Below, piece by piece: positions 1-10,080 of a stretch of DNA of 64,000 bases. Positions within the stretch are counted from its first letter, which is position 1. Each line of letters starts with the position of its first letter. The DNA is from Sedimenticola sp. (GTDB lineage Bacteria > Pseudomonadota > Gammaproteobacteria > Chromatiales > Chromatiaceae), in NCBI GenBank assembly GCA_026984735.1, contig JALSRN010000094.1, forward strand, positions 40,900-104,899. The letters are read 5' to 3'. Made by a program: the position numbers and the translations under genes. The notes under the pieces are model-generated. The model saw only the letters and a list, made by a program, of their open reading frames with translations, had not been told where the DNA came from and made no database searches.

Positions 1-1241
1 CGGTGCTCTTCTGGTTGAACGCTTCCGACGCGGCGCTGGAAGGGGCGGCCTGGAGCGGTGCCGCGCTCTCCATCCTGCTCTTTTTCGGCCGCTGGGAACG
101 AGGAAATCTGATCCTGCTCTTTCTTCTCTATCTCTCCCTCTATCGGGCGGGGCAGGTCTTCATGAACTTCCAGTGGGACACCCTGCTGCTGGAAGCGGGG
201 CTGCTGGCGGTCTTCCTCCAGCGGGCTCCCACCCGACTGGCGCTTCTTCTCTACCACTGGCTGCTGTTCCGGCTGCGCTTCATGTCGGGCTTCTTCAAGC
301 TGGCCACGGGCGACCCGTCGTGGCGCCATTTCACCGCCCTGGACCACTATTTCGAGACCCAGCCCCTGCCCCACGCCGGCGCCTGGTTCGCCCATTGGCT
401 GCCCGAATGGCTGCACCGCGCGGGCGTGGGCTTCACCTTCTTCTCCGAGCTGGTGGTTCCCTTCTTCATCTTTCTGCCCCGCCCCTTCCGCCTCGCCGCG
501 GTGGCTGTCACTCTGGCGATGCAGGCGATGATCCTGGCCACTTCGAATCACAATTTCTTCAACCTGCTCACCATCGCGCTCTGCCTTCTCTTGCTCGACG
601 ACAAGGTGCTGGCGCGGTTGCTCCCGAAAGGCTTGCGCCGGCGCCTCCATCGCAAGTCGCCGCAGACGCCCCTTTTCGGCCATCGGGCGGCGCTGCTGGG
701 GGTGGCCGTGGTGCTGGTGCTCTCCAGCCTCTCGGGGTTCTACGCCTTCGCCACCGGCCGCCACCCGCCGGCGCCGCTGGAGGCGCTGCGCAAGGGCGCC
801 CAGAATTTCGGCGTGGGCGTGGTCTATCACGTCTTTCCGAACATGCAGACCGAACGCCAGGAGCTCATCGTCGAAGGGTCGAACGATGGCAAGAGCTGGA
901 AGCCCTACCGTTTCCGCTACAAGCCGCAGGCGCTGGACGAACGCCCCCCGTTCATCGTGCCCCACCAGCCGCGGCTCGATTGGCTGATGTGGTTTGTTCC
1001 CACTCAGCATCCGCTGCAGCTCTACTGGTTCGGGGAGTTCATGTATTCCTTGGAACGGGGGTCCAAGCCGGTGTTGAAGCTGCTCGCCCACAACCCCTTC
1101 CCGGATGGTCCGCCCAGATATCTGCGGGTGACCGCCTGGCGCTATCGCTTCACCACGCCGGAGGAGCGCCGGAAAACGGGCCGCTGGTGGCACCGGGAAT
1201 ACCTGGGGATCTTCCCCATGGTGCCGCCGCGAAAACCGTGA
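1..1241 (+). CDS. lipase maturation factor (LMF) family membrane protein, 5'-truncated
   Basis: The reading frame is open to the left window edge, so the N-terminus is missing; the GTG at position 3 is probably not the true start. About 412 residues remain, which suggests that some tens of residues are lost. The visible part has several hydrophobic segments (about residues 15-35, 60-95, 140-205 and 225-250) and a soluble C-terminal region with the aromatic-rich stretch ending in WWHREYLGIF. The order of membrane helices then a globular tail, and the segment NFQWDTLLLEAGLLAVF, match the LMF1 family. In animals LMF1 helps fold lipases in the endoplasmic reticulum. The bacterial role is unknown. 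It converges with the glycosyltransferase gene and its neighbour upstream is outside the window. Confidence 0.8.
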   Translation, partial: VLFWLNASDAALEGAAWSGAALSILLFFGRWERGNLILLFLLYLSLYRAGQVFMNFQWDTLLLEAGLLAVFLQRAPTRLALLLYHWLLFRLRFMSGFFKLATGDPSWRHFTALDHYFETQPLPHAGAWFAHWLPEWLHRAGVGFTFFSELVVPFFIFLPRPFRLAAVAVTLAMQAMILATSNHNFFNLLTIALCLLLLDDKVLARLLPKGLRRRLHRKSPQTPLFGHRAALLGVAVVLVLSSLSGFYAFATGRHPPAPLEALRKGAQNFGVGVVYHVFPNMQTERQELIVEGSNDGKSWKPYRFRYKPQALDERPPFIVPHQPRLDWLMWFVPTQHPLQLYWFGEFMYSLERGSKPVLKLLAHNPFPDGPPRYLRVTAWRYRFTTPEERRKTGRWWHREYLGIFPMVPPRKP

Positions 1242-1271
1242 AAAAAAATCCGAGGGGCGGGCGGACCGGGA

Positions 1272-1313
1272 GAGCGGGAGCGCACCCGGCCCCTTATCGG
1301 CCGGCTCCCGCTC
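1272..1313. terminator. long GC-rich hairpin between convergent genes
   Basis: GAGCGGGAG (1272-1280) pairs with CTCCCGCTC (1305-1313), and CCGGCC (1286-1291) pairs with GGCCGG (1299-1304), with one five-base bulge. It sits between two convergent stop codons and covers the last codons of the minus-strand gene. There is no U-tract directly next to the stem, so it is at best a factor-assisted or weak bidirectional terminator; a run of eight A lies at 1242-1249 on the plus strand. Confidence 0.4.
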
Positions 1314-3144
1314 GACCCTCTCCTGCGGAACGGCCGAGGCGATGGAGCGCCGTCCGCCATCCGGCGCAGGCCTCGGGGTGACGGCGGATGGCGGCGACGA
1401 TGCGCTCCACCCAGGGCGACTCCGCACACGGAACCGGCGGAGAGGCGCCGCGGCCGAAATTGTCGTCCATGTTGTCGAGAAAGCGGCGGATCTCCTCCAC
1501 CGCCACGCCGGCGCCGGCGTGGCCGTGCCACCACCGATCCGGATCCTCCAGACACCGCCGGATGGCGGCCAGCCGGCCCACCACCTCCCGCCGCCGCTCG
1601 CCGTAGCGTCGCGCCAGCTCTTCGAACACCGCCTCCACCACCTCCCGCACCCGCGGCTCGCCGGGCACCTTCTCGGGATACCCCAGGTCGGTGAGCCGCT
1701 CCACGCTGAACAACATGAGATCGCCGTGAAACTGGCGCTCGATCTCTCCGGCGAGGTCCACCTTTCCGCGGCGCCGTTCCACTCCCGGCCGGAACTCGGA
1801 AGCGCCCCTCTCCTCCAGCGTGCGCTTGTGCATCAAGGGCAGATTGGCCGACAGGAAACCATCTCCCTCCTGGGTGCGCAGCAGTCTTCCCAATACCGGT
1901 CCCGCCATGCGCAAGCCCAGATCCGCGAAAGGGATGAAATGGAGCAACCCTTCGGCGGAGACCGCATAGTTGCCGGTGTAGACGGTACGGGCCGGCTGCA
2001 GGCTCTCCATCACCGGCCGGTGGCGATAACAGGTGAGACGCGTCGGATGCTCCCCATCGAAGAAACGGTCCAGGCGCCTGGCGAACTCCCGCAGCACCTC
2101 GAGCTGATCGTGCGCCCCCCGCAGAGGACAGGGAAAGGAGTGGGGGCGCGACGCCTGGCGAAAACCGAAAAGATCGGCCATGTCGTGGTAGGCGGCGCCC
2201 TCCGCGCCCGGGGAGACGTCGTGAAAGCCGCAAGGATCGTCGGCCGCCCCCTCGCCCACCCGTTGCAGAAAGGCGAGAAGATCTTCGAGCAGATTGCCGG
2301 CCATGACCGCAGGCGCCACCGGCGGATCGCCCACCACCTTGCCGGTGACCACCACCGGCCGGTGGAGGGAAAAGATGCGGTCCAGATGGTGGAAATAGTT
2401 CACCGCCATCCACCGCCGCGCCCCCGACGCGTCGCAATGGAGCACTTCGAAACTCTCGTCGCTGTCCACGAAAAGAAACAGCGACCGCGGCTCCGCCACC
2501 GCCATCCGGGCCAGATGGAGATAGACCAGATTGCGCATGCGCGAGGCGCCCTTGCGCCCCAGATCGGCGAGAGGGAGCGCGCCGAGGGCCGGCTCCAGCC
2601 GGGGGTCCTCCGGAAGCTCGTCGAGCAGCCGGCGCTGGGCGTGGGGATGGAAATGGATCACTTCCAGCCCTTGTTGGCCGAACCGCGCGGCCAGATCGGC
2701 GTGGCGCCGGATGGACGCGGAATCCCCGCTGTCGTCCGCCACCACCACCCTCACCGCCGGATAGCGACCCTGCCGGACGCCCCCGTATTCGAAAGCGCGA
2801 CACAAGGCCAGCAGACTTTGTAGGCAGGCTTCCAACTGGCGCGGCCGGTCGGCCACCGGAATCACCACCACGAAACGGTGGCGCCGCTCCTCGCCGGCCA
2901 GGACGATCAGATGCTCATGCTCGCGGTGGAGCGCTTGCAGCCGCTCCAGTTCCTCCTCCGTGGCGCCCTCTTCCCAGAAGAGCGCCTCGGCCAGATCGAG
3001 AAGCTCTCCATAGAGTTCCAGGGTGCCGGCGAGCCGGCACTGAGAAAGGCTGGCCGCCAGCCGCCGGCGCAGGTCGGCCACCCGCGGGTCATCGCCGCGA
3101 CGATCGAAGAAAGCCCTGGCCTGCGCGAAAAAGCTGAAGCCCAT
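1294..3144 (-). CDS. GT2-like glycosyltransferase, 616 aa
   Basis: The protein shows a GT-A type core: a strand FVVVIPVADR at about residues 91-100, the nucleotide-binding acidic stretch VVVADDSGD at 133-141, and LFVDSDE at 224-230, which fits the metal-binding DxD element. It probably transfers a sugar from an activated nucleotide donor; acceptor and linkage cannot be told. There is no signal peptide and no clear membrane helix, so it is likely cytoplasmic. The long C-terminal part (about 310-616) has no recognised domain. The ATG overlaps the stop of the upstream ThDP-enzyme gene (TGATG), so the two are translationally coupled. The start was chosen for that overlap; a longer upstream reading in this frame only shadows the neighbour. 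Confidence 0.7.
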   Translation of the reverse strand: MGFSFFAQARAFFDRRGDDPRVADLRRRLAASLSQCRLAGTLELYGELLDLAEALFWEEGATEEELERLQALHREHEHLIVLAGEERRHRFVVVIPVADRPRQLEACLQSLLALCRAFEYGGVRQGRYPAVRVVVADDSGDSASIRRHADLAARFGQQGLEVIHFHPHAQRRLLDELPEDPRLEPALGALPLADLGRKGASRMRNLVYLHLARMAVAEPRSLFLFVDSDESFEVLHCDASGARRWMAVNYFHHLDRIFSLHRPVVVTGKVVGDPPVAPAVMAGNLLEDLLAFLQRVGEGAADDPCGFHDVSPGAEGAAYHDMADLFGFRQASRPHSFPCPLRGAHDQLEVLREFARRLDRFFDGEHPTRLTCYRHRPVMESLQPARTVYTGNYAVSAEGLLHFIPFADLGLRMAGPVLGRLLRTQEGDGFLSANLPLMHKRTLEERGASEFRPGVERRRGKVDLAGEIERQFHGDLMLFSVERLTDLGYPEKVPGEPRVREVVEAVFEELARRYGERRREVVGRLAAIRRCLEDPDRWWHGHAGAGVAVEEIRRFLDNMDDNFGRGASPPVPCAESPWVERIVAAIRRHPEACAGWRTALHRLGRSAGEGRAGAGR

Positions 3145-4790
3145 CAGCGCCGGGTACGGTAGTCGGGAAAAGCGTCCTTGTCGATGACGATCTCGATGAG
3201 GTTGAGGCCCTCTTCCAGATCGAGCTCCTCGAAGAGCGCGTCCACCTCCTCCTCGCGTTCCACCCGGCGGTGTTCCATGCCAAAGGCTTCGGCCAGCAGC
3301 CGGAAATCGGGGTTGACGAAGTCGCAGTCGATGTACCGCCCGCCATATTGCTGGTACTGGTTCTTGCGGATCAATCCCATGGTGCCGTTGTTGAACAGCA
3401 CCACGTTGAGGGGAATGCGATAGTTGCGCGCCGTCATCAGCTCCATGGCGCACATCTGAAAACCGCCGTCGCCGACGATGGCGAAAGCGGGCGCCTCTTG
3501 GACGAAGCGGGCGCCGATGGCGGCTGGAATGGCGTGGCCGAGGGAAGAGATCCCCGAGTTGGGAAAGTAGCGGTTGCGGGAGGAGACCTGAAAGAGATTC
3601 TGGGCGAAGATGATGTTGTCGTCGAACACCATCAGCGGCCCGGGGAAGCGCTCTTCCAGCCGTTCGAAGAAGCGGGCCACCAGGCCGAAGCCGGAGAGGA
3701 AATCGCGTCCCGCCTGCCGTTTGCCCTCGCCCGCCGGGCTCGGCGCGGCCTCGGGCTCCGGCCGGTCGCCCAACCGCCGCAGCACGCCCTCCAGCACCTC
3801 GGCGACGTCGCCGGCCAGCGCCACATCGGCGTGGAACGCCTTTTCGAGCTGGCCGGGGTCGCGGTCCACCTGCAACAGGATGCGGCCGTTCAGCAGCGCC
3901 TGATCCCAGGTGTAGCTGGTCCGCTCGTTGAAGCCGGCGCCGAGAAAGAGCAGCAGGTCCGCCCGCTCCAGAATGTGGCGCCGCGCGTGCCCACCCGAGG
4001 TGACCCCGAGGCTGCCCAGCGCCAGCGGCGACTCCTCGTCGATCACCCCCTTGGCCTTGAGGCTGCTGGCCACGGGGGCGTTCAAGCGGCGGCTGAGCCG
4101 CTCCACCAGCTCCTGAGCGCCGGCGCGGATGCAGCCGTAGCCGGCCACGATCACCGGGTGGCGCGCCGCCAGCAGATGCTCGCACAACCTTTCCAGCCGA
4201 TCGCCGTCCAGGGCCCCTTTCGATTGGAGGGAGGGGACGGCGATCTCTTCGAGCCGCTGCTCTTCGATCCGCTCCCTCTGCACGTTGAAGGGAAAGCTGA
4301 GCAGCACCGGTCCGGGATCGCGGGAACGCAGGATGCGCGCCGCCTGCCCCAGCACGTTGGGCAGGTAGTCGGTGCGTTCCACCAGCCGGGCATAGCGGGT
4401 GATCCCTTGGAAGAGCGCCACTTGGTCGATGGCCCCGCCTTCGCCGGAACTCTCCTGCAACCCTCCCTTTCCGAAGATGTGGGTGGAGGTCTCGCCGGTG
4501 ACGGCGAGCACCGGCAGCCGGTCGGCGTAGGCGTTGGCGATGCCGGTGACCAGATTGGTGGCGCCCGGTCCCGCGGTGGCGATGCAGGCACCGATACGCT
4601 CCGAGGCGCGAGCGTAGCCGCCGGCCATGAAGGCGGCCCCCTGCTCGTGCTTGGCCAGCACCGTATGGATGGAAGCGTGGTGCAGCGCGTCGTACACCGG
4701 CAGGATGTGTGCGCCGGGCATGCCGAAGATGTGCCGGATTCCCAGCCGCTCCATGAAACGGACGACAAACTCGCTGACGGGGATCTCCAT
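3144..4790 (-). CDS. thiamine diphosphate-dependent enzyme, acetolactate synthase family
   Basis: This 548-residue protein has the three-domain ThDP fold of acetolactate synthase, benzoylformate decarboxylase and relatives. The catalytic glutamate that activates the thiazolium is E49 (KHEQGAAFMAGGYAR). The cofactor motif starts with GDG at 440-442 and ends with NN at 467-468. The central domain (about 195-340) has the usual Rossmann-like pattern. No small regulatory subunit follows, and the next gene is a glycosyltransferase, so it need not be the biosynthetic IlvB; a role in making an unusual sugar or keto-acid precursor is possible but is inference. The ATG at 4790 was chosen because the family N-terminus (EIPVSEFVVRFMERLGIRHIFG) begins there; the frame is open further upstream without similarity. 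Confidence 0.85.
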   Translation of the reverse strand: MEIPVSEFVVRFMERLGIRHIFGMPGAHILPVYDALHHASIHTVLAKHEQGAAFMAGGYARASERIGACIATAGPGATNLVTGIANAYADRLPVLAVTGETSTHIFGKGGLQESSGEGGAIDQVALFQGITRYARLVERTDYLPNVLGQAARILRSRDPGPVLLSFPFNVQRERIEEQRLEEIAVPSLQSKGALDGDRLERLCEHLLAARHPVIVAGYGCIRAGAQELVERLSRRLNAPVASSLKAKGVIDEESPLALGSLGVTSGGHARRHILERADLLLFLGAGFNERTSYTWDQALLNGRILLQVDRDPGQLEKAFHADVALAGDVAEVLEGVLRRLGDRPEPEAAPSPAGEGKRQAGRDFLSGFGLVARFFERLEERFPGPLMVFDDNIIFAQNLFQVSSRNRYFPNSGISSLGHAIPAAIGARFVQEAPAFAIVGDGGFQMCAMELMTARNYRIPLNVVLFNNGTMGLIRKNQYQQYGGRYIDCDFVNPDFRLLAEAFGMEHRRVEREEEVDALFEELDLEEGLNLIEIVIDKDAFPDYRTRR

Positions 4791-4902
4791 GGAGGCGGCC
4801 GGCGGGGGAACGGATTGGCAGAGGATTATACCAAGAGAAAGCGATGGCCAATCGGCCGCCTTCACGGGGGCGGGAGAAACGGCCCTCGGGAGGGCGAAGG
4901 GC

Positions 4903-5808
4903 TCAAACCTTGGAGAAGAGCGGTCGGCGGCGGCGCCAGAACCGCCGGCGCATGGCCGGCCTCCATCGCCAGCGCCGGCCGTCGCACGGCTCCAACACCA
5001 GCTCTTCGCCCGCCTCCATGGCCGCCGCGATCCGCTTCTCGAGCCGCGCCAGAGCCCGCAGCCGGGCGTCGTCGTCGCCCCGGTCGCGCGCCCGTTCCAG
5101 CTGGCGGAAAAGAGCGAGCCGCACTCCCTGCGTCCGGGTCGTGGCCAGCCGTTCCAAGCCACGGGCCAGGCAGTCGCCATCGGCCTCCAGATCGGCGGGC
5201 CTGTGGCCCCGCGGTTCCGGCAAGCGGCCGCCTCCCTCGAACCAGAGGCCGTTCACCGGTGCTTCCAGGGAGTGGAACAGCATCTGGGTCTCGTTGAGCA
5301 GGCCGCGCCAGAATCGGGCCTGCTCCCCGCTGGGCATGGAGTCGTAGAGGTTCTTTCCCCGAGCTTCGCGCAGCGGGACGAAAACCGCCTCCACCGGCCG
5401 TGGGGTGAAAAGAAACCAGTGGCCCGGCGCCGGTATCTTCAGCTCCAGGCCTTCGCCAGCGAAGTGTTCGTTGAACCGCTGCCGACAGGACTCCGCCAGC
5501 GCGGCGGTGATGTCGCCTTCCTCCAGGGGGAAGAGCAGCAGCCGGTCGCGATCGGCGCGGTAGTGGACGGGGTGGACCCGAAGCACCCACCCTGGCGGGG
5601 CCTCGCCGGTGAGGCCCAACCAGCAGATGGGCGCCGCGGCCCGTTGGTCGGCGGGGATTCCAAAGAGGTCGAAAAGGGCTGCTTCCCTGTCGGCCGGCCC
5701 CTCCGTTTGGTCCCCCCGCGCCACGAGCCGTTCCAGCGCCGGCAGGGAAAGCGACGGCGAAGCGTCGGGCCAGGGGTCGAAGAGCGCGGGAACGATGAAA
5801 TGCTGCAT
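4903..5808 (-). CDS. conserved protein, RpfE-type / phosphoglycerate mutase-related, beside thrC
   Basis: A 301-residue cytoplasmic protein. Its N-terminus (MQHFIVPALFDPW) and the central segment with WLGLTGEAPP resemble a family annotated in proteobacteria as RpfE-type regulatory protein or phosphoglycerate-mutase-like and often found next to threonine or recJ genes. I see no intact catalytic motif of the alkaline-phosphatase-type mutases, so enzymatic activity should not be assumed. The C-terminus is very basic (runs of Arg and Trp around 275-297). It follows thrC by 35 bases in the same orientation and precedes the ThDP-enzyme gene by 112 bases, so it may be co-transcribed with the hom-thrC group. 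The start at ATG 5808 agrees with family N-termini. Confidence 0.6.
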   Translation of the reverse strand: MQHFIVPALFDPWPDASPSLSLPALERLVARGDQTEGPADREAALFDLFGIPADQRAAAPICWLGLTGEAPPGWVLRVHPVHYRADRDRLLLFPLEEGDITAALAESCRQRFNEHFAGEGLELKIPAPGHWFLFTPRPVEAVFVPLREARGKNLYDSMPSGEQARFWRGLLNETQMLFHSLEAPVNGLWFEGGGRLPEPRGHRPADLEADGDCLARGLERLATTRTQGVRLALFRQLERARDRGDDDARLRALARLEKRIAAAMEAGEELVLEPCDGRRWRWRPAMRRRFWRRRRPLFSKV

Positions 5809-5843
5809 GGCCCGCCCCGGCGGCCGATCCGGTGGACGCCGGC

Positions 5844-6920
5844 TCAGAGATTCCCCAGGATCGCCTCCTTCACCGCCGCCAGCTCCGCCTCGATGACGAT
5901 GGGTTCGCCGCTGCACTGCCGGATGGCGGTGTCGGGATCCTTGAGCCCGTTGCCGGTGAGCGTGCAGACCACCTTGCTCCCTTCGGGGATCTTCCCGGAG
6001 CGGATGTCGCGCATGGCGCCCGCCAGCGAGGTGGCCGAGGCGGGCTCGCAGAAGATCCCCTCCCGTTCCGCCAACAGCTTCTGGGCGGCGAGAATCTCTT
6101 CGTCGGTGCACTCGTCGAACCAGCCACCGGACTCCTTTTGGGCGTTCCAGGCCTTGTCCCACGACTGCGGATGGCCGATGCGGATGGCGGTGGCCACAGT
6201 CTCGGGGTTGTCCACCGGCCCGCCGCGCAGGAAGGGAGCGGAGCCCGCCGCCTGGTACCCCACCATCACCGGCGCCGAGTTGACGATGCCGTGGTCACGG
6301 TATTCGCTGTAGCCCTTCCAGTAAGCGGTGATGTTGCCCGCGTTGCCCACCGGCAGGCAGTGGTAGTCGGGGGCCGATTCCAGCTCCTCGACGATCTCGA
6401 AGGCGGCGGTCTTCTGCCCTTCGATACGGAAGGGGTTGATGGAGTTGACGATGGTCACCGGCGCCTCTTTGGCCACCTCTTTCACCAGGCGCATGCCGTC
6501 GTCGAAGTTGCCCTTGAGCTGAATGGTGACCGCGCCGTACATCATGGTCTGGGCCAGTTTGCCCATGGCGATCTTGCCCTCAGGAATGAGCACGAAGGCG
6601 GCGATGCCGGCACGCGCGGCGTAGGCCGCCGCCGAGGCGGAGGTGTTTCCCGTGGAGGCGCAGATCACCGCCTGGCTGCCCTCCTCCACCGCCTTGGTCA
6701 CCGCCATGGTCATGCCGCGATCCTTGAAGGAGCCGGTGGGGTTGAGCCCCTCGTATTTCACGTAGATGTCCACCTCGCGACCCAGCTCGCGGGGGATGTT
6801 GTTGAGGCGGATCAGGGGCGTGTTGCCCTCGCCCAGGCTGATGATGCGGGTGTCGTCGGAGACCGGCAGGCGGTCGCGGTATTTGTTGATGAGTCCGGTG
6901 TAACGGGGACGGAATGGCAT
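5844..6920 (-). CDS. thrC: threonine synthase
   Basis: Converts O-phospho-L-homoserine to L-threonine with pyridoxal phosphate, the last step of threonine synthesis. The PLP lysine is K66 in [11 protein letters not shown], and the glycine-rich phosphate-binding loop is in [14 protein letters not shown]. At 358 residues it is of the short, bacterial type without the N-terminal extension of plant or yeast enzymes. It lies 140 bases downstream of hom on the same strand. The gap contains a TAGAAT hexamer (7009-7014, minus strand) but no -35 partner, and a small CCTCC/GGAGG hairpin, so an internal promoter is possible but weakly supported. Confidence 0.95.
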   Translation of the reverse strand: MPFRPRYTGLINKYRDRLPVSDDTRIISLGEGNTPLIRLNNIPRELGREVDIYVKYEGLNPTGSFKDRGMTMAVTKAVEEGSQAVICASTGNTSASAAAYAARAGIAAFVLIPEGKIAMGKLAQTMMYGAVTIQLKGNFDDGMRLVKEVAKEAPVTIVNSINPFRIEGQKTAAFEIVEELESAPDYHCLPVGNAGNITAYWKGYSEYRDHGIVNSAPVMVGYQAAGSAPFLRGGPVDNPETVATAIRIGHPQSWDKAWNAQKESGGWFDECTDEEILAAQKLLAEREGIFCEPASATSLAGAMRDIRSGKIPEGSKVVCTLTGNGLKDPDTAIRQCSGEPIVIEAELAAVKEAILGNL

Positions 6921-7060
6921 GATGATCGTCTCTGTGTTGCTTCCGATGAAATGGGGCGGGACGCCGCGCCTCCTCCCTAAGGAGGACCGCGCTTTTCCCG
7001 ACGCCCCGATTCTACTTCGCCACGATGGGCAAGGCGCGAGCCACCGTCAACGCCAATGGT

Positions 7061-8371
7061 TCAACCGAGCTGCTCCACCCGGATGCGCGCCACCGGCCCG
7101 GTGACCACCTCCAGCGCCTCCATCGCCTCGATGGCCCGGTTCATGCGCCCCTCCTCCACCGCATGGGTGAGCATCACCAAAGGCACCTGGGCCTCGCCCT
7201 CGGCGGGTTCCTGCTGTTTGATCGCCTCGATGCTGATGCCCGCGTCTCCAAGGATGCCGGTGAGCCGCGCCAACACTCCCGGCTTGTCTTTCACGGTGAG
7301 GCGCAGATAGTAGGCGGTGACCACCTGCTCCATCTCCAACACCGGCAGGTCGGAAAGCTCGTCGGGCTGGAAGGCGAGGTGCGGCACCCGGTTTCCGGGG
7401 TCGGTGGTGAGCGTGCGGGCGACGTCGATGATGTCCGCCACCACCGCCGACGCCGTGGGCAGGGAGCCGGCCCCCGCGCCATAATAGAGGGTGGGCCCCA
7501 CGGCGTCCCCCTGCACCAGCACGGCGTTCATCACGCCGTCCACATTGGCGATGAGCCGCCGCTCGGGAATCAGGGTGGGATGCACCCGCAGCTCGATGCC
7601 CCGGTCGGTCTTGCGCGTCACCCCCAGGTGCTTGATGCGGTAGCCGAACTCCTCGGCGTAGGCCACGTCCTGCGGCTCGATGCGGGAGATTCCTTCGGTG
7701 TAGCACTTGTCGAACTGCAGGGGGATGCCGAAGGCCAGAGAGGCGAGAATGGTGAGCTTGTGCGCGGCGTCGATCCCCTCCACGTCGAAGGTGGGATCCG
7801 CCTCGGCATAGCCCAGCGCCTGCGCCTCCTTGAGCACCTCCTCGAACTGACGCCCCTTGTCGCGCATCTCGGTGAGGATGAAATTGCCGGTGCCGTTGAT
7901 GATGCCGGCGATCCACTGGATGTGGTTGGCCGCCAGCCCTTCGCGCAGCGCCTTGATGATGGGAATGCCACCGGCCACCGCCGCCTCGAAGGCCACGGTG
8001 ACTCCTTGCCGCTGCGCGGCGGAAAAGATCTCGTTGCCGTGCAATGCGATGAGCGCCTTGTTGGCGGTGACCACCTGTTTGCCATTGTCGATGGCCTGCA
8101 GCACCAGCTCGCGGGCCGGCGAGTAGCCGCCGATCAGCTCCACCACGATCTCCACTTCGGGGTCGTTCACCACCTCGAAGGCGTCGTCGGTGAGTCGGAC
8201 CTCTTCCAATCCATCCAGGGCCTCGGGGTCGTAATGGCGCGCCGCGGCGTGCACCACGCGGATGTCGCGCCCGGCGCGACGGCTGATCTCGGCGGCGTTG
8301 CGGTGCAACACGTTGAGCGTGCCGCCTCCCACGGTTCCCAGGCCCAGCAATCCTACTTTCACCGGTTCCAA
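7061..8371 (-). CDS. hom: homoserine dehydrogenase, TTG start
   Basis: Reduces aspartate semialdehyde to homoserine with NAD(P)H, the branch point to threonine and methionine. The N-terminal Rossmann motif GLLGLGTVGGG is at about residues 6-16, the catalytic domain follows, and a C-terminal ACT domain (from about residue 352, RLTVKDKPGVLARLTGILGD) fits feedback inhibition by threonine. The start was set at TTG 8371, because an AGGAG lies eight bases upstream and the resulting 436 residues match the family; the frame is open further upstream but without similarity. It follows alaC by 49 bases. Confidence 0.95.
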   Translation of the reverse strand: MEPVKVGLLGLGTVGGGTLNVLHRNAAEISRRAGRDIRVVHAAARHYDPEALDGLEEVRLTDDAFEVVNDPEVEIVVELIGGYSPARELVLQAIDNGKQVVTANKALIALHGNEIFSAAQRQGVTVAFEAAVAGGIPIIKALREGLAANHIQWIAGIINGTGNFILTEMRDKGRQFEEVLKEAQALGYAEADPTFDVEGIDAAHKLTILASLAFGIPLQFDKCYTEGISRIEPQDVAYAEEFGYRIKHLGVTRKTDRGIELRVHPTLIPERRLIANVDGVMNAVLVQGDAVGPTLYYGAGAGSLPTASAVVADIIDVARTLTTDPGNRVPHLAFQPDELSDLPVLEMEQVVTAYYLRLTVKDKPGVLARLTGILGDAGISIEAIKQQEPAEGEAQVPLVMLTHAVEEGRMNRAIEAMEALEVVTGPVARIRVEQLG

Positions 8372-8420
8372 TTCTTTTTCTCCTGTGTTGCCGTTGAATG
8401 CCCCAAAGCCGAAGCCGAAC

Positions 8421-9620
8421 TCAGAGCAGTCCGTCCCGCCGGAACATTTCGCGGATGCCGCGGATCGCCTGGCGGGTGCGGTGCTCGTTTTCGATGAGCG
8501 CGAAGCGCACATGGGTGTCGCCATATTCTCCGAAGCCGATGCCGGGAGAGACCGCCACCTTGGCCTCCTTCAGCAGCTTCTTGGAAAACTCCAGCGACCC
8601 CATGCCCCGGTAAGGCTCTGGAATGGGCGCCCAGACGAACATGGTGGCCTTGGGGCGCCCCACCTTCCAGCCCACGTTGTTGAGGCCGTCGCACAAAGTG
8701 TTGCGGCGCGACTGGTACATGTCGCGGATCCGGGCCACGCACTCCTGCGGCCCCTCCAGCGCGGTGATGGCCGCCACCTGGATGGGGGTGAACATGCCGT
8801 AGTCGAGATAGGACTTGATTCTCGCCAACGCCGCCACCAGCGTTTCGTTGCCGCTCATGAAACCGACCCGCCAACCCGGCATGTTGTAACTCTTGGAGAG
8901 GGAGAAGAACTCCACGGCGATGTCCAGCGCCCCCGGCACCTGCAGGATGGAGGGCGCTTCGTAGCCGTCGAAGACGATGTCGGCGTAGGCCAGATCGTGA
9001 ATCACCCAGATGTTGTGCTCCTTGGCGATCTCCACCACCTTCTCGAAGAAATCGAGATTCACGCACTGGGTGGTGGGATTGCCGGGAAAGTTGAGCACCA
9101 GCATCTTGGGACGGGGCCAGGAGTCCTTGATCGCCTCCTCCAGCTTGCCGAAGAAATCCACCCCCTCCACCAGCGGCACATGGCGCACGTCGGCGCCGGC
9201 GATCACGAATCCCCATGGATGGATGGGATAGGCGGGGTTGGGCACCAGCACCGAATCGCCCGGCCCCAGGCAGGCGAGCGCGAGATGGGCCAGCCCCTCC
9301 TTGGAACCGATGGTGACGATGGACTGGGTCTCCGGATCCAGCTCCACGCCGTAGCGTTCCTCGTACCAGTTGCACATGGCCCGGCGCAGGCGGGGAATTC
9401 CCTTGGAGAGGGAATAGCGGTGGGTATCCTTGCGCTGGGCCGCTTCGCAAAGCTTCTCCACGATGTGCCGGGGCGTGGGCTGGTCGGGATTGCCCATGCC
9501 GAAATCGATGATGTCCTCACCGCGCGCCCGCGCCTTGGCTTTCAGTTCGTTGACGATGGCGAAGACATAGGGCGGCAGCCGCTTGATGCGGCGAAACTCT
9601 TCCATCTCTGTGGCGGGCAC
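8421..9620 (-). CDS. alaC: alanine transaminase AlaC-type
   Basis: A class I/II PLP-dependent aminotransferase of about 399 residues. The N-terminal signature [18 protein letters not shown] followed by DFGMGNPD is characteristic of AlaC, which makes alanine from pyruvate and glutamate. The PLP lysine is in [14 protein letters not shown]. The conserved NFPGNPTTQ segment and the arginine near the C-terminus are present. GTG 9620 is preferred because GAGG is seven bases upstream; an in-frame ATG at 9605 is the alternative. Its position directly before hom and thrC is a common arrangement in beta- and gammaproteobacteria. Confidence 0.9.
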   Translation of the reverse strand: MPATEMEEFRRIKRLPPYVFAIVNELKAKARARGEDIIDFGMGNPDQPTPRHIVEKLCEAAQRKDTHRYSLSKGIPRLRRAMCNWYEERYGVELDPETQSIVTIGSKEGLAHLALACLGPGDSVLVPNPAYPIHPWGFVIAGADVRHVPLVEGVDFFGKLEEAIKDSWPRPKMLVLNFPGNPTTQCVNLDFFEKVVEIAKEHNIWVIHDLAYADIVFDGYEAPSILQVPGALDIAVEFFSLSKSYNMPGWRVGFMSGNETLVAALARIKSYLDYGMFTPIQVAAITALEGPQECVARIRDMYQSRRNTLCDGLNNVGWKVGRPKATMFVWAPIPEPYRGMGSLEFSKKLLKEAKVAVSPGIGFGEYGDTHVRFALIENEHRTRQAIRGIREMFRRDGLL

Positions 9621-9695
9621 GGACGAACCTCGGATAGAGCGCGAATCGGGCAAAACGGGTAAAGTACAGGAGCCCTCTGTAAAATTCAATCCGCC

Positions 9696-10064
9696 ATGAA
9701 ATTCACCGCCGATCTCATCGACAGCCCCTGGCTCGTCCGGGCCTACGAGCCCGGCTGCATCCGCGTGGGGGAGACCGAATGGCGACAGAGCATTCTGCTG
9801 ATCCCCGGCCATCCGGTGCAGCCCTGGCCGGTCACCGATCTCGACGCGATGGAGCCCGGCCTTCTCCAAGGCATCCTCGACCACCGCCCCGACCTGGTGC
9901 TCTTCGGCACCGGCGAGCGGCAGCGCTTTCCCCGACCCGCGCGCCTGGCGCCCCTCGTCGAAGCGGGAATCGGTCACGAAGTGATGGACACCGCCGCCGC
10001 CTGCCGCACCTTCAACATCCTGCTGGGAGAGGAGCGCCCGCTGGTGGCGGCGTTGATTCCCTGA
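9696..10064 (+). CDS. Mth938-like domain protein (Xcc1710 type)
   Basis: A 122-residue single-domain protein of the Mth938/DUF498 family, with the pattern [13 protein letters not shown] at about residues 67-79 and a C-terminal segment with [20 protein letters not shown]. Related proteins include mitochondrial NDUFAF3, an assembly factor of respiratory complex I; the bacterial role is not settled. It is divergent from alaC (75 bases between starts) and converges with the short double-glycine peptide gene. Confidence 0.85.
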   Translation: MKFTADLIDSPWLVRAYEPGCIRVGETEWRQSILLIPGHPVQPWPVTDLDAMEPGLLQGILDHRPDLVLFGTGERQRFPRPARLAPLVEAGIGHEVMDTAAACRTFNILLGEERPLVAALIP

Positions 10065-10080
10065 TCCTGGGGGCGCGCAC

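Noticed and set aside
7009-7014. TAGAAT as an internal promoter between hom and thrC
   Set aside because: No -35 partner and no extended -10; kept only as a remark in the thrC entry.
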